Source of the DNA: Owenia fusiformis
Lineage: Eukaryota > Annelida > Polychaeta > Sabellida > Oweniidae
Direction: 5' to 3'
NCBI GenBank assembly: GCA_903813345.2
Contig: CAIIXF020000009.1
Span: 24,340,740 to 24,404,739, forward strand
DNA: 64,000 bases
The notes beneath the pieces are model-generated. The model searched no databases, was not told the origin of the DNA, and saw nothing but the letters and a program-made list of their open reading frames with translations. This document shows, piece after piece, positions 1 through 48,900 of this stretch (the stretch's first letter is position 1; each line of letters opens with the position of its first letter). A program made the position numbers and the translations under genes.

Positions 1-1292
1 TATATGGTCATCACCATAAAGGTAGAATCAGACAATCATGCATAGTAAGCTTATTTTTCCAAAATGAATAACTGATACGATATCATTGCTTTTTGACTGT
101 TTTTTGATCTGTTTATCCGAACATTACATTGATCTGAACACCTCTTATTATTATATACATTTGGCACATTGGAACAATTGACTTTCATGTTAAAAAACCT
201 TGATATCTGAACACTTTTGACCAGTCCCTTTTGATGAGGAATTTTGATGAGGCTCGAGTTGGAAATGTTCTTTCCAATTTTTCATCCCCATTATTGCTGA
301 TTCTAGTTTAAGGAGATAGACAAAGTTATAAGTACATGTAGTTGCAATATCATGTCACGATATGGATCCCTATAGTAAAAATGCACCAGATTAACATTTA
401 TATATTAGATTGCATGATTATGTATACACTTCAATTTCAGTTCATCATTCACTGCACAAAAGTTTCGCTATTTTATTGTTTTTTTGTCACCACCACAGGA
501 AGTGACTATTGTTTTGCCAACTCTTTTGTGGAGGTCAGCATATTTATATGTAACAAATGGCAGGTGGAATGCATGTCGATGGCCCAGTAGCACTTTACAT
601 GTTCAGAGAAGAGTGAATAACACTACACATTATTAGCAACCATTTTCCAAGTCCCATTGGCAAGAGGGAAACGTGATTCACTGAGAACTGTTTATTTTGA
701 GCCCTGTTATAAAGTTCCATTATGAAATGCATGAGTTTTTTGCACCATTTTTAAAATGTCTGTTTCGTTTATTCTTGCCTGCTCAATTTATTATCTTTTG
801 CACGGTTATAAGTTACTAATTTGAAACACACATATATCAGTGTTGGTCAAAAAAATATTGACACAATTGTCGTGCACACTTTCCAATACATAGACACACA
901 TCATCTACATGTTTGTTGGTGTTTGTCTCCATATATGTTCAGTAGTCATTTTGTCATAGCAACCCATCTGCTCAAGACAACAAAGTCAGAGTGTCAAGCT
1001 ACATTATTTGATATGAAGAAGTTAAGCACAATCTAAGACATAAAGGATGCAGCTTAGTAAATTAAAAACGTACAATGGGATCTAAGATTTGAAGAAAGAT
1101 TTTGTTCACTAGTAGTGATTGCTCATAAGATAATAATTGGATTTATTTGTAGTGATGCCCTGTTATGGCCAAACGCACATCCAATAATAAGATATTACAG
1201 TTACAGTAAAAATAGTTATTAAGGAAGGAAAATAAAACTCCATTTTTCAATTACAATATTACTTCTCATATAATGGCTTATTCTGTTTCCAG
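1..1292. other. Intron upstream of transporter exon 1 of this window
   Basis: I see no exon here. The stretch is AT-rich intron and carries a fragment of the dispersed TGTCACCACCAC element (484-578). The acceptor ending at 1292 (TTCTGTTTCCAG) begins the first exon. Confidence 0.6.
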
Positions 1293-38586
<37,294 letters not shown>

Positions 38587-39593
38587 AAAATATCATCTAT
38601 AGTACTAAGACCAAAGACTATGTGGATAAAGACATAAGCCTTGCTGATTAGAAACTATCATTTACTGTACAACTTATATTCTATTGTACGGCTAAGGGGC
38701 CTGTCTACCTGACTAGAAACTACTAGAATAGTATCATCAACAGTACAAAGATTATAATGTATATTCTATGGTGTTGCTAACAACACTGTCCTTGCTGACT
38801 AGAGACTATCATCTGCTGTTTAAAGATTGTATATTCTATTGTATGGCTAAGGGGCCGGTCTGCCTGACTAGAAACTATTGTTTACAGTATAAATACTGTA
38901 TATTATATGGTACATGTATGACTAAAGATAGCAGCCTGGCTGACTAAATACTATTGTCTACAGTACAAAGATTGTGTATTCTATTGTATGGCTAAGGGGT
39001 CAATCTGCCTGACTAGAAACTATCATGTACAGTACAAAGACTATATATTCTAAGCTATGGCTAGAGATGCCAGTCTGGCTTCTGGAGATTAATTTAATCA
39101 AGACCTCAATCAGTTGTGAAATGAACGATGAGGTAACCAGAAGCCACAAATGGAACATTAAGGTGCCTTGAATAAGCTACATAAACTGCCAGAGATGTTG
39201 AGCTAACACAGACTTGAAACAAATTGAAGGATTATTGTAATTAACTAGATGGCTGATGTTTTCATCCATATCTTTCTACACTTATACATACATGTGTATA
39301 AATATTAAAGATAGATGTTATGTGGATAAATGGAAATCCATATACATTATTATTATGTAGATGGAAAGTTTATAAAATACTTTTGATTTATATTTAACCG
39401 AGTCAGTATTAAGAAACATATACAGCAGTTGTAGTATCTTTCAAAATTGCAGCCTCAGTTTAGGTGATGATTTTTAGAATTTTCAGTTTTTGAATTAAAT
39501 GCTATCCAACATTCCGATGGAGTTAGAACCTTGGAGTTTAAACTAGCCAAAACTTTTCTAGCAACCCTGCTAAATGAGAGATATTTATAACAT

Positions 39594-39802
39594 TTCAGTA
39601 ATCTCCCCAACATTAAAGCAAGCAGGTGCAGCACCCACCTGAGATTTAAAAAACAGGCTTGCACCCACCTGGAAATTCATTTGCACCCACTTGAAAATGA
39701 GAAGAATCAAGAAAAATGAGCATATATTGACCAATTTCAATGTGAATAGTGAAAATGAGAATTTTGCACCCACTTGAGAAAAAATCCTGGGGAGACCACT
39801 GT
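39594..39802. repeat. Dispersed repeat, copy 2
   Basis: Second copy of the repeat at 15044-15238, same orientation, in the region downstream of the transporter. Confidence 0.8.
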
Positions 39803-41859
39803 TGTTATTGTGTTTCTGTGTAAACTCCACTATTCAAACAAAGGTTCTACTGCTGAGTGCTGAGGGTATGTGAATATATGACATACTGATGGGTGAAAAC
39901 ATTTTTGTACAGCACTCCAGGTTGTAGAATCAATGATGAGTTTCCACTTAATTACATAATATTTCCCTATTTTTATTAGGTTTTTGCAACACTATCTTGG
40001 TGTGGCTGAAATCTCAAAGCCTGAATCATTTGGAAAATGGTTTAATTTGAAGGAAACTAAAATTCTAAGATCATTGCATACTTTGCTCCATTCATTGCAT
40101 CATAATACTGACCAGTGTTGTTTTTATTGTTTTTTAGTTTGTATACATCTTGTAGGGTCCATAAAACTGACTATAGCTTTAAGTTCATGACTTTGTTGTT
40201 TAGAGTACCTTTCAAGTTAGTTCTACTCATTTCACAATATATTTTTTAGTTTTTTATATCGTTAATGGATATACAGTAAAACCTGTGTTTATTGAACATT
40301 TTTGTCAAGAAAAAGTTTAGCGTATATGTATTCACTACTACAGAGAGGGTAATTAATACAGAAGTCAATAGAGTTTGCTTGGAGGGAGGTGTCCTTAAAG
40401 GAATATTCTTACTGGAAATGAGCACTACATTTTTAAATTATCGATATTGACTATATTAAAACATTTCCCCATGTTTTGCTAAATATGGAAAGTATATATA
40501 TGATTATAGCTATCACATCAGGATAGAAAAGGTTTGGCCAGGAATGTTCCTTTAAGAGACATGTGTTCACTAGTGAGAGGTGTTCACTAAGACAGGTTTT
40601 ACTGTAATAGGCAATAATAAGAATGGATTGTATGTGGCTGTGAGTTGCATTGGTTTCAGCTACAAATGAACAATGTTGCATCACTGTCACTGTGCTGTTG
40701 TTATAGCCTGAAGGTATTTATATTAGTTCTGTCTTAGAATAAACCTATTTACATCAATCTACAATGTGAATTGTTACAATAGATGATCTATTTAACTACT
40801 TATGGCATGATTGATTTCATTAAAATACAAAGTTATTAACATTAATATGCTGGTAGGTCAATCTAACCTATAAAAGTACAGGGAATCATACTTCTTAATC
40901 AAGTTATAATGATGCTATTGATTCGTTAATAAGTACCTTGCAAAAAGTATCATGTGTCTACAGAATAGGTAGAAGTTGAAGAAGTTGAAAATAAGAGCAC
41001 ATATTTGAGGATATGTGAAATTATAGAAGAACTTTTAATTTCATCTCTTGCTCTGATTTTCTTGTCATTTCTCGCATTTTGTCAGGAAGTTTCACTCTTG
41101 AATTTACTAAATATGTGAAAATATGGCAACCCTCCTTTTTTTATTAACCAGGCCTTTGCGGTACCTCGAGTTCCTCGGCGGTATCATAAGCTTGGGCTAT
41201 ATGTATTAGTGAGCTCGGCGGTTAGTATCGCCCAAGTTGGTCTCTTTTACTTATCTTAATTTCTATTATGACCGCCGGTAATAATTCAAGATCAGATAAG
41301 TAAAAAAAATACCGCCTATGTCAAGGCTACTCGGGGGTATGTTCAGCCAAATGTGGATCTTCACTGTTCACAGAATGATGAGATCTGGTCAGTACCTGTC
41401 CTTATGGCATTGAAATAAACAGTGCCAAGCCCGCAGTTTTCAGCAGCATGTCCAATTGACAATGGAGTTCGGTGCTGTGATCAGAGGCCCAGGAATACGT
41501 TAAAAATGTTTAAAAAGTCCCCTAGTGTACTGAGTTGGTAATGCGTGGTGTATACATGTATATTATTATATTACTTACATTGAATAAGAATATAAGACTG
41601 ATTTTATTAATGACTGTATACCCGGGCCTCAGGCTGTGATGGTGCTGTGATATGATACACCAGTGAGTGCACTGTATTAAGGACAATCTGACCTGACTGT
41701 CATAAGAATATAAATTAATATAAAAGTGTTATTCTTTGGTTTCTAATTATCCCATCGAACGAGATTCGGGTGAATATAGAGAATGGACGTCTGTTCGTCA
41801 ATCCATCTGGGCAATAACTCAAATACTTTTGCCCCAATATCGTTTATGTTTTATACGTA

Positions 41860-42830
41860 CAGGGCGTATCAAAAAACGCAACAAGTGGTCATCTTGTAAA
41901 ATCACAAAACCAGCGATGACTATATCAATTTCATTCAATGTACCATAAAGCCACGCCCCTCCTCTTTGCTATGATATGTCATTCATACACATGTGGTCAT
42001 GGGTTGGGGGAGAAATTCTTCCATTTGCACAGTTGGTCAAAATCGGCTCTGGACCAAGTTTCAGATATTGCAAAAATCAGTGCAAAGGCTAAGTGCCAAT
42101 GGAAGTTCTCCTGACTTGAATTGTTGTGACTTTTTCTTTTGGAGCATCTGTGCTCACAATTCCTCAACCAGATATTGCAAAACTTCGAGAAAGAATTCCC
42201 CAGGGGCTGCTTTTCTCCACTTTCACCCACAGATGACTCAGGGCTGAACCATGCATGCCGTGAAGAGATGAGCGCATCTTTATGTGCATAGAAGTAGTGG
42301 CAATTTGGAGATATAGGATGTATTCGTGCAAGAATATAAGTATGAACACTATACTGTCTATGCCACACCTGTCACATCTTTTTTCAATCGCCGTTATGTC
42401 CCATGTATGTCTTTTGCAATGTTTAAAACTTGGGTCCAAGCTGAATTTTGCCCAGCGAAATTAATGATTATTCAGCCAGCCATGACTTCCTGTGAATAAA
42501 TGACATTCCATTGCAAAGAGGAGTAATTTAGCTTTTGGTACATTGAATGAAAAGGATGCAGTCATTATTGGTTTTATGTTTTCTTCCAATATTGCATTGG
42601 GCCCCGTCCACTGACTTTCGCGGTGTTTATAAATTGATCCCAAGCTAATTTTGGCCCACTTTGCAAAAGGAATTATTACTCGCCCAACCATGACCCAATA
42701 TCAACAAATGATATACCATTGTAAAGAGGAGACACATGGCTTTATGGTACATTGAATGGAATCAATGCTGTTATCACTGGTTTTGTGCTTTTCCCAGATA
42801 ACAATTTGTTGCGTTTTTTTAAACGCACTG
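41860..42830. mobile_element. Decayed mariner/Tc1-like element
   Basis: 971 bp between TA dinucleotides (41858-41859, 42831-42832). The ends CAGGGCGTATCAAAAAACGC and GCGTTTTTTTAAACGCACTG are inverted, and similarity extends about 125 bp inward (shared CATTCAATGTACCATAAAGC). A third, internal copy of the arm lies near 42500-42590. A broken frame near 42098-42144 (+) reads NGSSPDLNCCDFFFW, resembling the SPDLNPxDFFLW motif of mariner transposases. Confidence 0.75.
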
Positions 42831-44634
42831 TATGTCGCCCTATGTCGTTCTGCTTGAAAGACAATTTTCAAAAAGGCCACCGGTTTCAAAATGGCGGACA
42901 TATAACGTTTAAACCACTTTGGCTTATATTGTAGTCCTAGCCAATGTTATCAAAGTGTGATATGTGAAACTTTCTAAAAGTGTGGATTCATACCAATGCA
43001 TAGTATTTATCCTCACGTGTTCTTTGCCGAAAGAATTACGAAAATTGGTTCATAAATAAGCGAGAAATGAACTTATCCATGCATGAAAATTGTTCAAAGA
43101 GAAATGCATTTCAAAATTTATAGAAACCGATAGAAAAATAGAAAAAATTATAGAACGGTACAATTAAATTTAAAACAATATATTCTTCCTTTTAACCTTG
43201 TTAAACAATCAATATTGGTTCATTTTTGAAAAAACAATTTTGACCTTCTATAATTAGAATTATATCTCCAAAGCTGACATAGGGCTATCTGTCTGGTCAA
43301 TTCTTAGCATTCGAATTCTGTATTCAGCAATTGATAAATGCTATTTCAAAACAAATACTCGTTTATGTGAAATGAATTATATAGCATTTTGTTGGAAATT
43401 GAATTGTCTTTCCAATGTTATATGATTTAACATATGTCTGTAATATTAAAAACGTTTTAGCAAGAAAAAAACTGTGGACGTATTTTTGGCCCACCCTGTA
43501 GTAAATCCCTTTACTCATACAGCTGCATTTGATGTGGATTATAAGCACTAATGGAAGGCACTTTGTTGACGTATAAGCTGGAATTAAAGAACTGGCAGGT
43601 AGAAATACCAAAGTATAGTAATTTCTTGGAATCACGTGCTTACAATGTGGAGATTTGAACTGGGATAAGGGATGCTGTCCAATTATCAAAAGATATGGAA
43701 GAATATATGTACTATTACTGCTGAATATAAGAATATTCCTTATCTGAAGGGAAGGGGGAGCAAATCATTGCAAAATTTAATTTTTCCATACAGTTAATAA
43801 TTGGACACCTTCATTTAACACATTGAGGTTAGAACAGCGGGAACCTTCTGGATCATGAAGGATTTGGGTTAATGTCCCAACGGTGAAATTAAAAAATGGA
43901 TGACATGTTTAATTGATTACTACAGCAACGACAATTACTTTGTTCCAGTTCCCTTAATAAGTTCAAAAATGGCATTTGATATAGGCCTTTAATAATTACT
44001 TCTTTGGCTCCGAATTAATAATGTTTTTAATGGCCTAGTCAGTTTTGTATCGTAATAAAATGTAAAACCTATTGTCCTGAAAAATAGGTTATGAATAAAA
44101 AAAAAATTTTATGCTGCATATTCTGATTGCAGCATGGTAATAGAGAACAGCTCGAATTTTCCAGCATATTATTTTTGCTTTGCTTTGTCTATCTTTGAAT
44201 GATGTAATATCAGCCAGTCCATACCTGCAGGCTAGCAATGTGTGTTGTTTTGTTCACGATGTGTGGATTATTATTGCTATCATAAAGGGAAGAAAAACAT
44301 GATTTCCTTTCATTAAGGCTTCTGATTTTATTTCGATGAACAATGGGAATTAGTACTGCCACAGTCTACGAAAATATTTATATTTATTATATGTCAATCA
44401 TTTTATGTTTTCTTGACGAACTTTGATGAAGAATCTATACCATGTGTGTGCATCTACCGGAGAGTATATACACATTAAATAGGTAGCTTAATTGGTAATT
44501 ACTTTTGTTGAATCCTAGTGTTATTAGATAAATTATTTTACAGATTGATAATTTAGTTCACTTCTCGTGGATAATACTACTTAGAACAACATATGATGAT
44601 GTTATCTCACCGAACAAGATCGGATGTGGACGGT

Positions 44635-45140
44635 GTTCGGCGGTCTTACTTGCAATGTGGTGAAATTTTGTCATGTTAATGCCTTGTGTATGCATGCGAT
44701 GATTTGATTTCTAAATTGAATCTGATCTACAGGTAGCATTTGATATGGTAGTCTTCAACTTATTTGTGGACGGTGTTTGGCGGTGAGCATTTGTAACAAA
44801 TTCTATCTTGTAAGGTGGTGGCATTTTGCCATGTTAATACCTTGTGTAGGCATGCGATGATTTGATTTCTAAATTGAACATACACGTAGCATTTGATATG
44901 GTTGTCTCCGACTTTTTTGTGAACGGTGTTTGGCGGTGAGCATTTGTAACAAATTCTATCTTGTAAGGTGGTGGCATTTTGCCATGTTAATACCTTGTGT
45001 ATGCATGCGATGATTTGATTTCTAAATTGAACATACACGTAGCATTTGATATGGTTGTCTCCGACTTTTTTGTGAACAGTGTTTGGCGGTGGGCATTTGC
45101 AACAAATTCTAACTTGCAAGGTGGTGAGATTTTGCAATGT
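44635..45140. repeat. Three-copy tandem repeat of about 155 bp related to the dispersed element
   Basis: GCATGCGATGATTTGATTTC recurs at 44692, 44850 and 45003 (spacings 158 and 153). Units contain GGTGTTTGGCGGTGAGCATT, GTAACAAATTCTATCTTG and ATGTTAATACCTTGTGTA, matching the dispersed TGTCACCACCAC element. Confidence 0.9.
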
Positions 45141-45929
45141 ATTGTATTGTATTGTATTCAGTGGTTACAATAATGGTTAGAAATAAAATATAACTAAGTA
45201 AGTAATATCTGAGGTGAGATGTGCAATCAAGATACAAAAATAAGATATAAAAAAATTCTCTATGGGGATGTTTCATTATTTAATTTTCTATTAGAAATGA
45301 AATCCCCCAAAAAAAAATTCATATAACAGAGGTTTTCGCAACATTTAACAAAAATATATTTCTATAGGACATTACAACAAGAATTCCAGAGTAAGTTTTT
45401 CAGTGGTTTAGAACATAGGATATTTTGTAATCCTCGTTTTAGACACGAATGTACAAGTATGTTTTAAGGATTTAAGCTCTGGAATCAGTGCATTGTTTGC
45501 TGAATCATACCATGAAGGTGTTGTTTCCAAACCTTTGCATGACCGCGCAGCAATTTTTCTACAAATTCATCCAAAAGGAACGAAATCTCTAAAAGAACAC
45601 AATTTCAATAAAATCTTTTGCAAGGGTAAAGTTGGCAAGTCATCAAATCCAATGTGAAAAATCCATTCATCACCATGACAACTGTTTAACTAGTGACCTT
45701 GCATGTGTTATTGATATTTCACACACTGTTCATTATGTTCTGATTGGCTGAAATCGGACACACCTTGCCTAGCTATGTGTGAATTCATAATTACGTCATA
45801 TAAAATGCGTTTTCAGTGTAGATACTACATGTACATGTACAATAAAGTCATATTTTCCATGGTTCTCCAATAACTTAGGTCTACTCGACACTCATCATTA
45901 ACATCGATAGTCATACGCATACCGAACAC

Positions 45930-48900
45930 TTACAGAGTCCAAATCATCAACTGTGGGCATTCTTTGTACATGACTTGAACAGGGTTGCCAAGCCAGGGCT
46001 TCAAGTAGTAACTGAACCAATGTTCGTCATCCTTGTAGATTTTGGCGTGGATACCTCGTCTGAAAGACAACGAAGCGGGTCTAATTGAGATCAATACAGA
46101 TTTCACTTATACATATATCCTGTTTTCCACTTTTCAGTGGCTAATTAGTTATCGATTTACCATTCCGAAATGACAGGATGGTAAGGACTAGTTCCGTTTA
46201 CGAATCCAAAAATAGTACATAAGTCTATGGAGGTTCCACCGTGCCCCATTGGTATGTATGTTGGGCTTTATAAAGGTCTAAACGTTATTTTTAGTAATAA
46301 AAAAATTTGAGATTAAAAAATAAACAAAGAAACATGTACATATATAACTAACAACTAATATCACGTTGGAACTTTTCTCAGTCACTATACCATACTAACG
46401 TACCAGTTAAGCCATTTGGTCCCATGGAGGTCACATCAGCCAGCTGGAGGTCATTGTCCATCTTGGGGACCTTTGGGACCTTGAGGTTCATTCTGCTACC
46501 GTTACCCAAAGCTGAACCTGTAGGTTTGGTGTGATTGGCAGATGTTCCCCCACCCAGGGAGAAGTTACCAACTTTTACATTCTGTGACCTCATCATTACC
46601 TAGATGTACATGTACAAATATGGTGAATGCATAGCGGGTTATTTTGAAGCTTGAGATCTATTGAGCTACTATTTTAACTAAGAAAACATCACATTTCAGT
46701 CACATTTGCTCTACAGCTGGGATACGGCGACCGTAGCTCCGTGCTCGTATATCTATATTCTTGGCAGCCATAAAGAATCTGTTGTCGACTGAGGGTCGTC
46801 CTGGATCGTGTCTCTAGCCGCTACAGGCCGTATTGGTCGCTGTGGAATTATATCGTGGATAATTTTTTGAATTATCTAGGTTCGCCGTAGCCATGCTGTA
46901 GAGCGGTTACACGGCGACAATACGTCGGAGTACGGTGGTGTTGCGTTTGCCCGTGTGGCTGAAGATCCGATATTTGCGTTGTGAGAACGTGGTTCGGATG
47001 GAAGGAAGCATGGTAGCGAGGTCGGAACTGACAACCGCGTTTAAAGTCAAAGTTAAGGAGGCCTGACAATCCAAAATACGCCGTACAGCTTTATGACTCG
47101 TACAGTATGTGGTCGAGGCAAACGCAAGTTGCCATTGACCGTATAAATCTTAGAGCTCACGGCAGCCACAGCAAATGTGACCGAGGTATAAGTAATTGAA
47201 GAGATACAGAGAGATACAGCAAACTCCGCAATTAGAAAAATGTCTTGGACTTTAAAAATGACTTGTTTTATTGCAAAGGGATTGAAGGTAGGGCCTATCG
47301 TCATTCGACAATAATTGGTGTTCCATTTGAAGAAAACTTGTCATATCGATGGTACAATAATTATGTCTAGTAAAGGTTTTTTGAAATATAACAAAAAATT
47401 AACCGTTTCGATGCAATGATTATGTCTACGAACGGTTTTATTGTCATATACCAAACATTGAATTTATAAAGAATATATATCCCAACTTGGCATCGCCGGA
47501 TCTTCATTTCCTGCTTCTGATACTTGAATATAGACACAATTATGATTAAAATAAGTCTTTTTGTAAGTTGATAGTAAATTTCAATTATTGTTGCGCTTAT
47601 TCCTTTATCTAAGTATGGTATAAAGTGCATTATTTCCACCTTCAACATGCATTCATAATAGGCCAGGGTAAGACATAGAATAGTTTAGGATTTCCGCCCG
47701 CACCCTTCGCAGTAAACGCGCTTACTAAAGTATTGAAGCTCAATATGATCTTACAACAATGATAGGCTATAGACATTGACTTGAAATACAGTTGATAATT
47801 AAGCTGCTACGATTGAGAGACACCTATAATGCCACTGGCGATTGGGATCCTCATGTGTGACCAGTACTTGATTAATTAATGGCATGCAATAACATCTGAT
47901 AAAACATTAAGACAGTAACCGTCGTACACAGGCTATGCCGTACAATAGTCACTGGCGGATCTGGCCCTTGGGTGGGCCCAGAAAAGGAAATTGGGCCCAA
48001 AAAGATTTCAAAAAGAACTTAGGGCCAAAAAAGGCCATAAGGCTCCAAAAGTGGGCCTTTTTGGTCATTACTGGGCCTTTTAAGGCCTTATTTTTTAATT
48101 TCAGGCCAAATTCTGATTCAAGATTTCAAAATTCGTGCCCGCATTTGGGTTTTAGGGGCCCAATTTTTTTTCCAAAGCTTTTTTCTCTGACCTGAAATTT
48201 GCCACCCCCTTGTTGGTTCCCAGATACGCCCCTGATAGTAAACGCTAAAATAGATTGGTTCTTGTGCTACAATGGCTAAAATATGAGAAAATATGGCCGA
48301 ACTCACCTTTGGAACAAAAAGAATGAGAAGGGTTGTTGTTGTGCAAACAATCATGAGTGAAGAGATGAGACAGAACCTTGTAAGGAACTGAGCATCTGTG
48401 AGCAAGTGTGTGATGGGAACTGAGAATGCACTGAGCACTGTAATGTTGTACACACACATACCTGAAACACAATATAGTGTAATGAGCACTGTAATGTTGT
48501 ACACACACATACCTGAAATACAATATAGCGTAATGAGCACAGTAATATTGTACACACACATACCTGAAATACAATATAGTGTGATGAGCACTGTAATATT
48601 GTACACACACATACCTGAAATACAATACTAGTATAGCGTAATGAGCACAGTAATATTGTACACACACATACCTGAAATACAATATAGTGTAATAAGCACT
48701 GTAATGTTGTACACACACATACCTGAAATACAATAAGTGTAATAAGCACTGTAATGTTGTACACACACATACCTGAAATACAATATAGTGTGATGAGCAC
48801 TGTAATGTTGTACACACACATACCTGAAATACAATATAGCGTAATGAGCACAGTAATATTGTACACACACATACCTGAAATACAATATAGTGTAATGAGC

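Larger units (their letters stand above)
39091..45929. other. Intergenic region between the transporter 3' end and the GABA-B receptor 3' end
   Basis: No gene recognised. It contains a dispersed 200-bp repeat (39594-39802), a possible poly(A) signal AATAAA at 40739-40744, a mariner-like element (41860-42830) and a three-copy tandem repeat (44635-45140). The two genes are convergent. Confidence 0.6.

Noticed and set aside
41993-42439. Several overlapping open frames as genes
   Set aside because: They lie inside the decayed mariner-like element; only a short transposase-like trace is credible.
44760-45137. 125-codon open frame on the - strand
   Set aside because: It is a product of the 153-158-bp tandem repeat.
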